Shown: positions 25,948-34,775 of the stretch, in pieces
How positions within the stretch are numbered: position 1 is the first letter of the stretch
Layout of the letters: each line of letters starts with the position of its first letter
NCBI RefSeq assembly: GCF_014644535.1
Contig: NZ_BMKW01000012.1
Span: forward strand, 62,001 to 126,000
Direction of reading: 5' to 3'
Origin: Neoroseomonas lacus
GTDB taxonomy: Bacteria; Pseudomonadota; Alphaproteobacteria; Acetobacterales; Acetobacteraceae
Length of the DNA stretch: 64,000 nucleotides
Made by a program: the position numbers and the translations under genes
The notes under the pieces: generated by a model
Told to the model about the DNA's origin: nothing
Database searches by the model: none
What the model saw: only the letters and a program-made list of their open reading frames with translations

Positions 25948-26790
25948 ATGAATGACGCCACGCCAGAGCCCCGGATCGCCACCGGCACCCTGATGCAGGG
26001 CAAGCGGGGCGTGATCATGGGTGTGGCGAATGACCGCTCCATTGCCTGGGGCATCGCGCGAGCCATCGCGGCGCAGGGGGGCGAGATTGCCTTCACCTAC
26101 CAGGGCGAGGCGCTCGAGAAGCGCGTCCGGCCGCTGGCGGCCAGCATCGGCTCCACCCTCATGCTGCCCTGCGACGTGTCGGATGACGCGTCCATGGACG
26201 CGGCCTTCGAGACGATCGCCAAGGAATGGGGCAAGATCGACTTCCTGGTCCATGCCATCGGCTATGCCGACAAGCAGTTCCTGCGCGGACGGTATCTCGA
26301 CACGCCGCGCGCGGCCTTCCTGCAGGCGATGGATATCTCCTGCTTCTCCTTCGTCGCGGTGGGCCAGCGGGCGGCGGCGCTGATGTCCGAGGGCGCCTCG
26401 ATGCTGACGCTGTCCTATCTCGGGGCCGAACGTGTCACGCCGCATTATAACGTGATGGGTGTGGCCAAGGCGGCGCTGGAGGCTTCCGTCCGCTACATGG
26501 CGACCGACCTCGGCGAGCGCGGCATCCGGGTGAACGCGATCTCCGCCGGGCCGATCAAGACGCTGGCGGCGAGCGGCATCGGTGACTTCCGCTATATCCT
26601 GCGCTGGAACCAGTACAATTCCCCGCTGCGGCGCAACGTGACGATCGAGGAAGTCGGCGGCTCGGGCATGTACCTGCTCTCCGACCTCGCGGCCGGCGTG
26701 ACGGGCGAGGTCCACCACGTCGATTCCGGCTACCACATCGTGGGCATGAAAAACCCCGACGCGCCGGATATCACGGTCGAGAAGGGGTGA
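25948..26790 (+). CDS. fabI: Enoyl-ACP reductase [NADH]
   Basis: 280 aa short-chain reductase completing each cycle of fatty acid elongation. The NADH-binding start is [20 protein letters not shown]. The catalytic residues are in SYLGAERV (Tyr) and [13 protein letters not shown] (Tyr and Lys, Y-x6-K). The C-terminal SGYHIVGM is typical of FabI rather than FabL or FabV. The start ATG at 25948 is preceded by a weak purine-rich stretch. It is followed 18 bases later by a small exported protein gene. Confidence 0.96.
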   Translation: MNDATPEPRIATGTLMQGKRGVIMGVANDRSIAWGIARAIAAQGGEIAFTYQGEALEKRVRPLAASIGSTLMLPCDVSDDASMDAAFETIAKEWGKIDFLVHAIGYADKQFLRGRYLDTPRAAFLQAMDISCFSFVAVGQRAAALMSEGASMLTLSYLGAERVTPHYNVMGVAKAALEASVRYMATDLGERGIRVNAISAGPIKTLAASGIGDFRYILRWNQYNSPLRRNVTIEEVGGSGMYLLSDLAAGVTGEVHHVDSGYHIVGMKNPDAPDITVEKG

Positions 26791-26808
26791 GGCGGAGGTG
26801 GCGCCGCG

Positions 26809-27159
26809 TTGTTTGGCGCCACGCTGCTGGTGCCGGGCGCCGCTCGCGCCCAACTGACGTATGAAGGCCGCTGCTGGGTCGCCATCCGCACCACCGGCCC
26901 CGAGGCCGTGCGCGTCAGCGAGGAAGAGGCCGAACAGCGCCTGCGCATCCGCTGCCGGTGCGGCGATGCCATCGTGTACCGCACCGATGCCGGCCAACCG
27001 GTCAGCGCCCTGGCCGCGCGCTATTGCGACATGGCCCGCCCCATCATGGTTGAGCGCGTGATCGAGATGCGCCCCCCCGAACCCGGCCAGCCGCCGGGCG
27101 AGGTCACCACGGTCTTCGCCACCTGCACCTATCGCGGCGCGCCGCGGATGGACCGGTGA
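26809..27159 (+). CDS. Small probable exported cysteine-containing protein
   Basis: About 116 aa from a TTG at 26809, ten bases after GGAGG. The N-terminus ([13 protein letters not shown], then QLTYEGRC) looks like the hydrophobic and cleavage parts of a signal peptide without the usual positively charged start, so the true start may be missed or damaged. The mature part has about five cysteines ([25 protein letters not shown]), consistent with disulfides in the periplasm. I do not recognise the family. No earlier in-frame start exists before the fabI stop. It may be co-transcribed with fabI. Confidence 0.5.
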   Translation: MFGATLLVPGAARAQLTYEGRCWVAIRTTGPEAVRVSEEEAEQRLRIRCRCGDAIVYRTDAGQPVSALAARYCDMARPIMVERVIEMRPPEPGQPPGEVTTVFATCTYRGAPRMDR

Positions 27160-27187
27160 TGCCGCCGCGTGCGGCGCACCACCCCGG

Positions 27188-27943
27188 CTAAGTCGCTGCT
27201 GGCCTGGCCAGGCCAGCAACTGTGGCGGCGATGCGCCGCTCGTAATCATCGGCGAGGGCGCGCAGCGCCGACGCGCCGTCGCCCTCGAAGGCAGGGCCGT
27301 GCATCAGCGCCAGCCTGTCTGGCGCGAGCCCGGCCAGCCGGCGGATGGTGGCGCCCATGCCCGGATGCAGGCTGGAGAAATGGAACAGGTCCTCGGCCGC
27401 GATGGCCGGGCCGACGATATCACCGGTGGTCAGCGCCGCGCCGCCCCCGAGCTGGGTGAAAAGGTCACCGCAAAGCAAGGTCCCGGTGCCTTCCTCCATC
27501 AGCACGCCGGCATCCCAGCCATGCGGGATATGCGGCGTATCGACGTATCGCACAGACAGACCGCGCCCGAGGTCGATCCGCGCGCCGTCCTCGAGGACAC
27601 GCGGCGGGCGGTCGGCCATGTCGTTCAGCGACACCATGCATCCGGTCTGGCCGTGCGCCACCTGGGCCTGCGCCGCCACCGCCAGCCATTCGTTCATCGC
27701 GCCGCACTCGTCGGCTTCGTAATGGCCGAAGGCAATCCAGCGCAGCGTGTCCGGCGGGATCAGCCGCGCCACGGCGTCACGGACGATGGGGAACATCCGT
27801 CGCAGGCCGGTGTGGAACAGCAGCGGCTCCTCACCGCGCAGCAGGAAGTGATTGAATGTGAAACCGGTCGGCGGCGCGATGTCCGGCACATGGACTGACA
27901 GGCGATAGATGCCCTCCGCGATCTCGTCGATGTTGGCTTCCAT
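27188..27943 (-). CDS. MBL-fold hydrolase of the flavodiiron/ODP type
   Basis: 251 aa metallo-beta-lactamase fold protein. The ligand motif HYEADE (His74, Glu76, Asp78) has the HxExD form of flavodiiron proteins rather than the HxHxDH of most MBL hydrolases. Later ligands are in [12 protein letters not shown] (His), LLCGDLFT (Asp) and LMHGPAF (His). No flavodoxin domain follows, so it resembles stand-alone oxygen-binding di-iron proteins. A TetR-type regulator is divergent from it across about 125 bases. Possible role in oxygen, nitric oxide or redox sensing; this is inference from the ligand pattern. Confidence 0.8.
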   Translation of the reverse strand: MEANIDEIAEGIYRLSVHVPDIAPPTGFTFNHFLLRGEEPLLFHTGLRRMFPIVRDAVARLIPPDTLRWIAFGHYEADECGAMNEWLAVAAQAQVAHGQTGCMVSLNDMADRPPRVLEDGARIDLGRGLSVRYVDTPHIPHGWDAGVLMEEGTGTLLCGDLFTQLGGGAALTTGDIVGPAIAAEDLFHFSSLHPGMGATIRRLAGLAPDRLALMHGPAFEGDGASALRALADDYERRIAATVAGLARPAAT

Positions 27944-28004
27944 GATGTCCTCCCTGGGTTCTGGCGAGGCATGCCGGCAGGCACTATTGATTTGACTGCA
28001 CGAT

Positions 28005-28037
28005 AATGTTCCCTAAAAATGTTCCGCGATCAACATT
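28005..28037. promoter_or_regulatory. Direct and inverted repeats between MBL gene and tetR
   Basis: AATGTTCC occurs at 28005-28012 and again at 28018-28025, followed by AACATT at 28032-28037. The three half-sites sit in an A/T-rich stretch between the divergent MBL hydrolase and TetR-family genes, 31 bases before the TetR start. They are good candidates for the regulator's own operator. Confidence 0.45.
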
Positions 28038-28067
28038 GAATGCACTGTTCTGTGTAACGAAAATCAC

Positions 28068-28684
28068 ATGCCCCGAACCTACACCCTGAAGCGCCGCGCG
28101 GAACGCCAGGCTGAAACCCGCCTGCGTATCGTCGAGGCCGCCGTCGCCCTGCATGGCAGCCTCGGCCCGGCACGAACGCCGCTCAGCCTGGTCGCCGAGC
28201 GCGCGGGCGTTCAACGCCACACGCTCTATGCCCATTTCCCCGATGAACGGAGCCTTCTGCTGGCCTGCTCGGGCCTCGCCACGGAACGCGATCCGCCCCC
28301 GGAACCTGTCGCCTGGCCCGAAGGTCCGGATCGCCTTCGGGCCGGCCTTGGCGCGATCTATGGCTGGTACCGGCGCAACGAGCAGCTCGCCGCCTGCGTG
28401 CTGCGCGACGCCGAGGTCCACGCTCCGACCCGGGAGGTCACCGAGCTCAGGCTCGGCCCGACGATGCGGCGTTGGGAGGAGACGCTCGGGGCGCCGTTCG
28501 GCCCCCTGCCGCGCGCGGTGCTTCGTGTGATGCTGGGCTTTGCCGCCTGGCGCAGCCTGTCCCGCGACAGCGCGCTCGGACCCGGGCAGGTGGTCGAGGC
28601 AGCGATCCGGGCGATCCAGGCTTCGGCCGGGTCCGACACGCAGGGCAGGTGTGGCCCCCTCCCGCCACCGCGCGAACTGCTCTA

Positions 28685-28685
<1 letters not shown>
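28068..28685 (+). CDS. TetR family transcriptional regulator
   Basis: 205 aa. The N-terminal DNA-binding domain spans about residues 12-65, with recognition helix region LVAERAGVQRHTLYAHFPDERSL (given as 41-63). The C-terminal ligand domain is not recognisable. It is divergent from the MBL-fold gene and probably controls it and itself; repeats in the shared intergenic region support this. The stop overlaps a possible small reading frame (TAATG). Confidence 0.9.
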
Positions 28686-28840
<155 letters not shown>

Positions 28841-28847
28841 GCCCCCC

Positions 28848-29954
28848 ATGTCCCACAACACCATCGGCCACCTCTTCCGCGTCACCACCTGGGGTGAATC
28901 CCACGGCCCGGCCATTGGCTGCGTGGTCGATGGCGTCCCGCCGCGCCTGGCCCTGACCGAGGCCGACATCCAGCCCTTCCTCGACCGCCGCCGCCCCGGC
29001 CAGTCGAAATTCGTGACGCAGCGCCAGGAAGCCGACCAGGTCCGCATCCTCTCGGGCGTCTTCGACGGCCTGACCACCGGCACCCCGATCGCCCTGCACA
29101 TCGAGAATACCGACCAGCGGTCGAAGGATTACTCGGAGATCGCCGAACGCTACCGCCCCGGCCATGCCGACATTACCTACGACCTGAAATACGGCATCCG
29201 CGACTATCGCGGCGGCGGGCGGTCGAGCGCGCGGGAGACGGCGATGCGCGTCGCCGCCGGCGCCGTGGCGCGCCGCGTCCTCGGTCCGGACGTCCGCATC
29301 CGCGCCGCGCTGGTGCAGGTCGGCGAGGACCAGGTGGATCGCGCCGCCTGGGACTGGTCGGCCGTCGATGAGAACGCCTTCTTCTGTCCCGACCGCGCCG
29401 CCGCCGCGCGCTGGGAACAGCGCCTGCTGGAACTCCGCAAATCCGGCAATTCCGTCGGCGCCGTCATCGAAGTCGTCGCCGAAGGGCTGCCGCCGGGCCT
29501 CGGCGCGCCGATCTACGGCAAGCTCGACGCCGAGATCGCCGCCGCGCTGATGTCCATCAACGCCGTGAAGGGCGTCGAGATCGGCGATGGTTTCGCCGCC
29601 GCCGCCCTGACCGGCGAGGGCAATGCCGACGAGATGCGCATGAACCCCGACGGCACGGTGGCCTTCCAGTCCAACCATGCCGGCGGCATCCTCGGCGGCA
29701 TCAGCACCGGCCAGCCAGTGGTCGCCCGTTTCGCGGTGAAGCCGACCAGTTCCATCCTGACGCCGCGCGCCTCGGTGGATCGCCAGGGGCGGGAGGTCGA
29801 GGTGCAGACCAAGGGCCGCCACGACCCCTGCGTCGGCATCCGCGCGGTGCCGGTGGGCGAGGCCATGCTGGCCATCGTGCTGGCCGACCAACTGCTGCGC
29901 CACCGGGCGCAGAACCCCGATGCGCCCTCCGTGGCGCGGCTGCCGCGGAACTGA
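28848..29954 (+). CDS. aroC: Chorismate synthase
   Basis: 368 aa FMN-dependent enzyme forming chorismate, the last shared step of aromatic amino acid synthesis. Conserved signatures: [16 protein letters not shown] near the N-terminus, the Arg-rich [19 protein letters not shown] (residues about 122-140) and the C-terminal KPTSSI and [14 protein letters not shown]. The ATG at 28848 ([16 protein letters not shown]) matches family N-termini; the frame upstream reads through the GCC tract as polyproline and is not used. The ribosome binding site is poor. Confidence 0.97.
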   Translation: MSHNTIGHLFRVTTWGESHGPAIGCVVDGVPPRLALTEADIQPFLDRRRPGQSKFVTQRQEADQVRILSGVFDGLTTGTPIALHIENTDQRSKDYSEIAERYRPGHADITYDLKYGIRDYRGGGRSSARETAMRVAAGAVARRVLGPDVRIRAALVQVGEDQVDRAAWDWSAVDENAFFCPDRAAAARWEQRLLELRKSGNSVGAVIEVVAEGLPPGLGAPIYGKLDAEIAAALMSINAVKGVEIGDGFAAAALTGEGNADEMRMNPDGTVAFQSNHAGGILGGISTGQPVVARFAVKPTSSILTPRASVDRQGREVEVQTKGRHDPCVGIRAVPVGEAMLAIVLADQLLRHRAQNPDAPSVARLPRN

Positions 29955-30023
29955 GAGGGCGGGGCGAGGGCATGCAGGCGACCGGCAGCGACCTGCCCAA
30001 CAGCGCTTTGGCCCGAGGCATGG

Positions 30024-31205
30024 ATGTCTGATCGCGCCGAACGCATCGAGCTTCCGGGCTATACGATTGACCTCTTTGTCCCTCAGGGCAGTTCCCGTCT
30101 CGTCCTGCTTTTTCCACCGATGGGCATCCGCCCGGGCCACCCCGATTCTGCCTGGGGTGCGCGCTTCGTCCGGAGCCTGGGCATGGGTGCGCTGTGTGTC
30201 ACCCCGCGACGGAATGACTGGTATCGCGGCGCCGACCTGCTCGATTGGTTCGGTGCCGGCGGCTTTGCCGCAATCTCCCGCGAATTCGATGCGCACAGCT
30301 TCTATGGCGTCTCCATGGGTGGCTACGCTGCCTGCGCATTTTCCGCGATCGTACCTGGCAGCACTGTCCTGGCCTATGCGCCACAATCGACGCTATCGCC
30401 TGAGCTGGTGCCGTGGGATCGGCGCTATCCCGAAGGCTCGCGGCAAGATTGGAGCGGGCCGTGGGGTGATGCAGCAACGTCGATCGTGGACGCCGGGCAG
30501 GCCATCCTGGTCTTCGATCCCTTCGCGCGAAACGACCAACGACATGCGCTGCGGCTCGCGAGCCCGCGGACCCGAATGGTGCTTGCCCCCTTTCTTGGCC
30601 ATCACGCCGCGGAAAGGCTGGCGCGCCTTGGCGCGGTGAAGACGATATTCCGGGCGGTCCACGCTCAGCCGCCGGCTTTGCATGAACTCGCGCCGCTGAT
30701 GCGATGTCGGAAGGACGATCCGGGCTATCTCACTGCCGTCGCGCGGGCGCCCCGGACGCCCTGGCGGATTGGTCTTGCGGCAGTGACGAAGGCGTCGAGC
30801 TTCGCGCCGGACACCGTCGAGGTCGTCATGGCTGAAGCGGAGGTCCGCTTTCGGGCCGGCGACTTCGACAGGGCGGCACGCCTTGCCCGGTCGATCACCG
30901 ATCGGAAGGATGAGAAGCAGCGAAACCGCCATGATGCAGAGATCATGATGGCACGTTGCACGGACGCCATGGGCGATACCAAGGCCGCGATAGCGACGTT
31001 GCGCGCGCTGCTGGCCAGGCAGGAGGATTATCGCGCGCGGATGGCGTTGCGTCGGTTGATTGCTTCGGCGCGGGGAAGGGTCTTGCCAGCGCAGGTCTCC
31101 GACAGTCAGCGCGGCGCTCTGGCGAATGCGGCGCCCTCGGTGAGTGAGACCCTTGAGCCTGTTGGCAAGGAGGCATCGGGACTGGCGTCGGATTCCGGTT
31201 TATGA
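30024..31205 (+). CDS. Alpha/beta-hydrolase-like protein with C-terminal TPR-like helices
   Basis: 393 aa. Residues about 1-200 look like an alpha/beta hydrolase: strands around SRLVLLFPPMG and the nucleophile elbow YGVSMGGYAA (Ser97). Around 160-180 lies an acidic-loop candidate, FDPFARNDQ, and GHHAAERL could supply histidine. Residues about 265-350 are helical with repeating AEVRFRAGDFDRAARLA and MGDTKAAIATLRALL units, like tetratricopeptide repeats. There is no signal peptide. I do not know its substrate. It follows aroC by 70 bases and precedes an A/T-rich gap with a tandem repeat. Confidence 0.6.
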   Translation: MSDRAERIELPGYTIDLFVPQGSSRLVLLFPPMGIRPGHPDSAWGARFVRSLGMGALCVTPRRNDWYRGADLLDWFGAGGFAAISREFDAHSFYGVSMGGYAACAFSAIVPGSTVLAYAPQSTLSPELVPWDRRYPEGSRQDWSGPWGDAATSIVDAGQAILVFDPFARNDQRHALRLASPRTRMVLAPFLGHHAAERLARLGAVKTIFRAVHAQPPALHELAPLMRCRKDDPGYLTAVARAPRTPWRIGLAAVTKASSFAPDTVEVVMAEAEVRFRAGDFDRAARLARSITDRKDEKQRNRHDAEIMMARCTDAMGDTKAAIATLRALLARQEDYRARMALRRLIASARGRVLPAQVSDSQRGALANAAPSVSETLEPVGKEASGLASDSGL

Positions 31206-31221
31206 TAGGTATATAAGCATA

Positions 31222-31251
31222 GAACGAGACGCCAGCGAACGAGACGCCAGC
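31222..31251 (+). repeat. Tandem 15-bp direct repeat (two copies)
   Basis: GAACGAGACGCCAGC occurs twice head to tail (31222-31236, 31237-31251) in the A/T-rich gap after the hydrolase-like gene. It looks like a recent local duplication. Confidence 0.9.
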
Positions 31252-31279
31252 TTCTCAAGCCTGTTCGTACCTAAAATCG

Positions 31280-31337
31280 TAAAGTAACAGACCCGCCCGG
31301 TTCAGCGCCGTTTTGGCGACCGGCCGGCGGGGCGGGT
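31280..31337 (-). terminator. Terminator-like hairpin for the EF-hand gene
   Basis: ACCCGCC (31291-31297) pairs with GGCGGGT (31331-31337), with an inner CGCC/GGCG stem (31306-31318). On the minus strand it directly follows the EF-hand stop codon and is followed by a T-rich run (CTGTTACTTTACGATTTT), as expected for intrinsic termination. Confidence 0.5.
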
Positions 31338-31837
31338 CAGGCGGAGACGTTGGTGGCGGTCGATTGGCCGCTGTTCTGGCTGCTATAGGCTTCGACCAGC
31401 TTGCGGATCATCTGGTCGATCGCCTGGCCGAGGTCGCTGCCGTTGCGCTCGGTCGTATCGGTGCTGGACTCTTCCTGCGCCGAGAGCAGCGCCGGCATAC
31501 CGTCGCTGCTGACCGCGCCATGGCCGCCTTGGCTCTCGCGCGCCGACAACTCGGCCTGGCTGACGGTGCCATCGCCATCCGTGTCGAGCGCGTTGAACAC
31601 CGAATCCAAGGCGGAGCTTGCCACGGTGCCGGCAGCATTGGCCGACCCCTGGGCAGATCCTGCCGCCCCGCCTGGTGGGGGCCCACCAGGTGGCGGGCCG
31701 CCCTGTTTCGCCGCCGCCTTGAACTCATCGAGGGAGAGTCCGCCGCTTTGGTCGGAATCAGCCTGCGTGAACATGCGTTCGCGCATCTGTTGCATCATGC
31801 TGGCGGCATTGCTGCGGCCGATGGAGGAGATCGACAT
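31337..31837 (-). CDS. EF-hand calcium-binding protein
   Basis: 166 aa, low in hydrophobic segments. Two canonical EF loops are visible: DSDQSGGLSLDE (27-38) and DTDGDGTVSQAE (85-96), separated by a Gly/Pro-rich linker with GGPPPGGPPPGG (46-57). The start at 31837 has GAGGAT upstream. No Sec or lipoprotein signal is seen, so it is cytosolic or exported by another route. Similar two-EF-hand proteins are common in alphaproteobacteria, with unknown partners. The gene lies about 110 bases downstream of the large ferredoxin gene on the same strand. Confidence 0.85.
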   Translation of the reverse strand: MSISSIGRSNAASMMQQMRERMFTQADSDQSGGLSLDEFKAAAKQGGPPPGGPPPGGAAGSAQGSANAAGTVASSALDSVFNALDTDGDGTVSQAELSARESQGGHGAVSSDGMPALLSAQEESSTDTTERNGSDLGQAIDQMIRKLVEAYSSQNSGQSTATNVSA

Positions 31838-31948
31838 GGGATCCTCGCTGCGGTTCGCCAGGGGCGGGATGCCGATGACGGCCCGCATCGGGCGCGATGC
31901 CCGGCGAGGCGGTCGGCGGCTGCGCAGGAAGCATGCCAACGCCTGGGG

Positions 31949-33994
31949 CTACGGCTCCTTCGGCTTCGCCCGCTCGGCCTCGCGCAGGTAGTCCTCGGTT
32001 GTCCTGGTCGCCGGCCGTGCCGGCCCGGCATAGGGGTCGATGCGCCCGCTGGTCGCCTCGGCGACGCGGCAATCCTCGCAGAGTTCCAGGATCGCCATCC
32101 GCGCCGGGTCGGTGAACATCCAATGCGCGGCGAGCTTCGCCTTGACCCGCGCGATCGAGGCCTTGGTGCCGAACAGCTTGCCGCATTGCGCGCAGGCGGC
32201 CGGTTCCTCCTGCTTGACCACCTGCGGCGCGGCGGCGGCCTCGCTGAAGTTCAGCCGGGGTTCGAGGGTGATCACCTTCTCCGGGCAGGTCGCCGCACAC
32301 AGCCCGCATTGCACGCAGGCATCCTCGAGGAAGCGCAGTTGCGGCGTCTCGGGATTGGCGCTGAAGGCCGAGGTCGGGCAGACCGAGGTGCAGGCCAGGC
32401 ACAGCGTGCAGCCCGCCGTCGCGACCCGCGCCAGGCCGAACGGCGCGAGCGCCGGCATCGCCACAGTCTCGACCGGCGCGGCGGCGGCGGCGCGCAGGCC
32501 GCGGAGGGCCTGCAACGCCATCTCGCGCGGCGTGCCGGCCGCCTGGTGGCTGGAAGGCGCGAAGCCGAAGGCCGCGTGGGGCAGGGCGGCCAGCGCGTCG
32601 CCAAGGCTGAAGGGGTCGTCGGTCTCGATCGCTCGCGCGCGGAGCGTGGCGTGGCCAAGCCCCATCCCGTCCAGCGCAGCATTGGCGTAGTCGAGGTTCC
32701 GCCGCAGCCCCTCGGCGCCATGCCCGGGCCGGCCCGGCAGCAGTACGCGCAGGGCACTCGCCCCCCAGGCGAAGGCGCCGGCGATCAGCGAGAGGTCGAG
32801 CGCGGTCGGCTCGTTCACCGCGATCGGCAGCACGCGTGCCGGCAACCCGTCGCCATGCCGGGCCAGCGCGTCGAGCAAGGGGTCGCCCTGCGCCGCGTCA
32901 TGGAACAGCACGACCGGCGCCTCGCCGCCCGCCTCGCGATAGGCGAGCAGCAGACGCCGCAGCCGTCGCGCCAGGGCAGCGGGCGGCGGCAGGGTGTAGG
33001 TCGCCGCCCCGGTCGGGCAGACCGCGGCGCAGGCGCCGCAGCCGGCGCAGATCTCGGCGCTGATGACGACCTGATCCTTGAGCGGCCCGGTCCCCGAGGT
33101 GATCGCCTCGGTCGGACACAAATCAATGCAGCGCGTGCAGCCGTTCCGCTTGTTGCGCGCATGGGCGCACAGCGCGCCGTCGAAGGCGATGAAGCGCGGC
33201 TTGTCGAAGGTGCCGACCAGCTCTGCGGCCTTGGCGATGGCGCGTTCGACCGCGGCGGCATCCGCCGGGTCGGCGCGCAGATAGCCCTGGCGCACCTCAT
33301 GCGCCGGGAACAGCGGCGGGTTGCCGGTCAGGTCGAGCACGATGTCCGCGCGGCTGGTCGCGCCATTCTTGCCCGGCGCCCATTCATACCGGGCGCGTGA
33401 GGAGGGGCGCGGCAGCGCGGCGCCATCGACCGTGACCTCGAAGGCACCGAGCCAGCCTGTGGCGGCGCGCGCCCGCCCCTTCATCACCGGGAAGGGCGCG
33501 GTGGCGGCCGGGGTGACGTCCTCCGCCCCGGTCAGCAGCACGGTCAGGTCGAGTCGGTCCTGCAGCCGCGCCGCGGCGTCCAGCGCCACGCCGTCGCGGC
33601 CAAGCAGCAGCGTCACGCCCCGGCTTTCCAGCGTCACCAGCGGCGTCGCAGGCATCGGTTCGGCGGCAGCGGCGAGCAGCGCGGCCATCTTCGCCCCGGC
33701 GGCGCGGCCTTCGGCGGCCCAGCCGGCCTGTTCGCGGATGTTGACGAAGGTCGGTGCCGGCGCGCCGGCCTGCTCGGCCTCCTGGGCGAACAGCGGCGCC
33801 TGGGCGGTGCAGGCGACGGTCAGCGGCCTGCCGGTGCCGAGCGCCGCCATGAAGCGGTCGAGCTGCGCCATGCAAAGCTGCTCGGCAGTGCGCAATTCGG
33901 CCCCACAGCCGCGCGCGATGGCCTTCTCGTCGAGGCGCATGCTGTCTTCGCAACTGCACACCAGCGCGATCCGCTCGTCGGTCTTGCGCGTCAA
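31949..33994 (-). CDS. Large multi-cluster 4Fe-4S protein of the formate dehydrogenase island
   Basis: 681 aa from a TTG at 33994, six bases after AAGGGAG; a longer frame to 34123 would cross the divergent gene. Four ferredoxin-type motifs are seen: CTRCIDLCP and CAGCGACAAVCPTGA in the middle, CTLCLACTSVCPTSAF and CVQCGLCAATCPEKV near the C-terminus, plus CAQCGKLF with a later CEDCR. The N-terminus is also cysteine-rich (LVCSCEDSMRLDEKAIARGC), resembling a heterodisulfide-reductase/HdrA-like section. This family is found next to FDH clusters of many proteobacteria and is thought to help assembly or electron transfer. Its exact role is unknown. Cytosolic. Confidence 0.85.
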   Translation of the reverse strand: MTRKTDERIALVCSCEDSMRLDEKAIARGCGAELRTAEQLCMAQLDRFMAALGTGRPLTVACTAQAPLFAQEAEQAGAPAPTFVNIREQAGWAAEGRAAGAKMAALLAAAAEPMPATPLVTLESRGVTLLLGRDGVALDAAARLQDRLDLTVLLTGAEDVTPAATAPFPVMKGRARAATGWLGAFEVTVDGAALPRPSSRARYEWAPGKNGATSRADIVLDLTGNPPLFPAHEVRQGYLRADPADAAAVERAIAKAAELVGTFDKPRFIAFDGALCAHARNKRNGCTRCIDLCPTEAITSGTGPLKDQVVISAEICAGCGACAAVCPTGAATYTLPPPAALARRLRRLLLAYREAGGEAPVVLFHDAAQGDPLLDALARHGDGLPARVLPIAVNEPTALDLSLIAGAFAWGASALRVLLPGRPGHGAEGLRRNLDYANAALDGMGLGHATLRARAIETDDPFSLGDALAALPHAAFGFAPSSHQAAGTPREMALQALRGLRAAAAAPVETVAMPALAPFGLARVATAGCTLCLACTSVCPTSAFSANPETPQLRFLEDACVQCGLCAATCPEKVITLEPRLNFSEAAAAPQVVKQEEPAACAQCGKLFGTKASIARVKAKLAAHWMFTDPARMAILELCEDCRVAEATSGRIDPYAGPARPATRTTEDYLREAERAKPKEP

Positions 33995-34079
33995 TTGACA
34001 CTCCCTTGCGCGTGCCCCTGCTGGACCGGAGCAGCCCTGCGCATATATGCCCAGGGTAACCATGTTGCGAGGGAGCGCG

Positions 34080-34775
34080 GTGTCCGAGGCCTTGCCAGAC
34101 CTGCCGAGCGTCTTCACCCCCATCCTCGCGCTGCGCGAGGGCGGCGACGCGATGACGCGCGCCGTGGCGATGGCGCCTGAGCATGGCGCCGGCGCGCTGG
34201 CCTGGGTGCGCTCCTGGGCGCGGGTCGAGGCGGCGGTGGTGCTCGAACCCGAGCAGACGCTGGCCGCCGCGCGCCCGGCATTGCTGGCGGCGGCGACGGC
34301 GGCGGTCGATGCGATCGGCGCCTATGGCCCGCCCGAGCAGGCGATGACCTTCGACTGGCCGGCGACCATCCGGCTGAATGGCGGTGTGGTCGGCCTCGCG
34401 CGCATTGCCGCCCCGCCCGGTTGTGCCGAGGATGCCGTGCCGGACTGGCTGGTGGTGGGCATCGAACTCGCTTTCGCCGCCGGCGCGAGGGTGGAGCAGG
34501 GGCTCGACCCGGACCGCACCACCCTCCTGGAGGAAGGCTATGACGACACCACCCCGGCCGAACTGACCGCAAGCTGGGCACGGCATCTCATGGCGACGCT
34601 GGCGGATTGGCAGGCGGGCGGCTTCCGGCTGGTGGCGGAACGCTACCTGGCGCGGCTTGACCCGACACTGGCGCAGGGTGCGGTGCGCGGCATCGACCCG
34701 ACGACCGGCGATTTGCTGATCCAGCGCGACGGCGCCCGGGAACGCATCGCGCTGGCGCAGGCGGTGGCGGCATGA
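34080..34775 (+). CDS. Biotin/lipoate-ligase-like protein lacking catalytic motifs
   Basis: 231 aa from a GTG at 34080 with GAGGGAG five to six bases upstream. It resembles the BPL/LplA fold family associated with FDH clusters. In active biotin ligases the signatures are GRGRxGR and KWPND; here the second reads FDWPATIRLNGGVVGLARI (residues about 90-108), with Asp in place of the catalytic Lys, and no GRGRxGR is present. It is probably a non-catalytic binding protein. ATGA-type overlap with the next gene and the shared operon point to an FDH maturation job. The family resemblance is moderate. Confidence 0.65.
   Translation: MSEALPDLPSVFTPILALREGGDAMTRAVAMAPEHGAGALAWVRSWARVEAAVVLEPEQTLAAARPALLAAATAAVDAIGAYGPPEQAMTFDWPATIRLNGGVVGLARIAAPPGCAEDAVPDWLVVGIELAFAAGARVEQGLDPDRTTLLEEGYDDTTPAELTASWARHLMATLADWQAGGFRLVAERYLARLDPTLAQGAVRGIDPTTGDLLIQRDGARERIALAQAVAA

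Noticed and set aside
28008-28024. LexA-type site GTTC-N-GTTC between the MBL gene and tetR
   Set aside because: The spacing is nine bases, not the seven of alphaproteobacterial LexA boxes.
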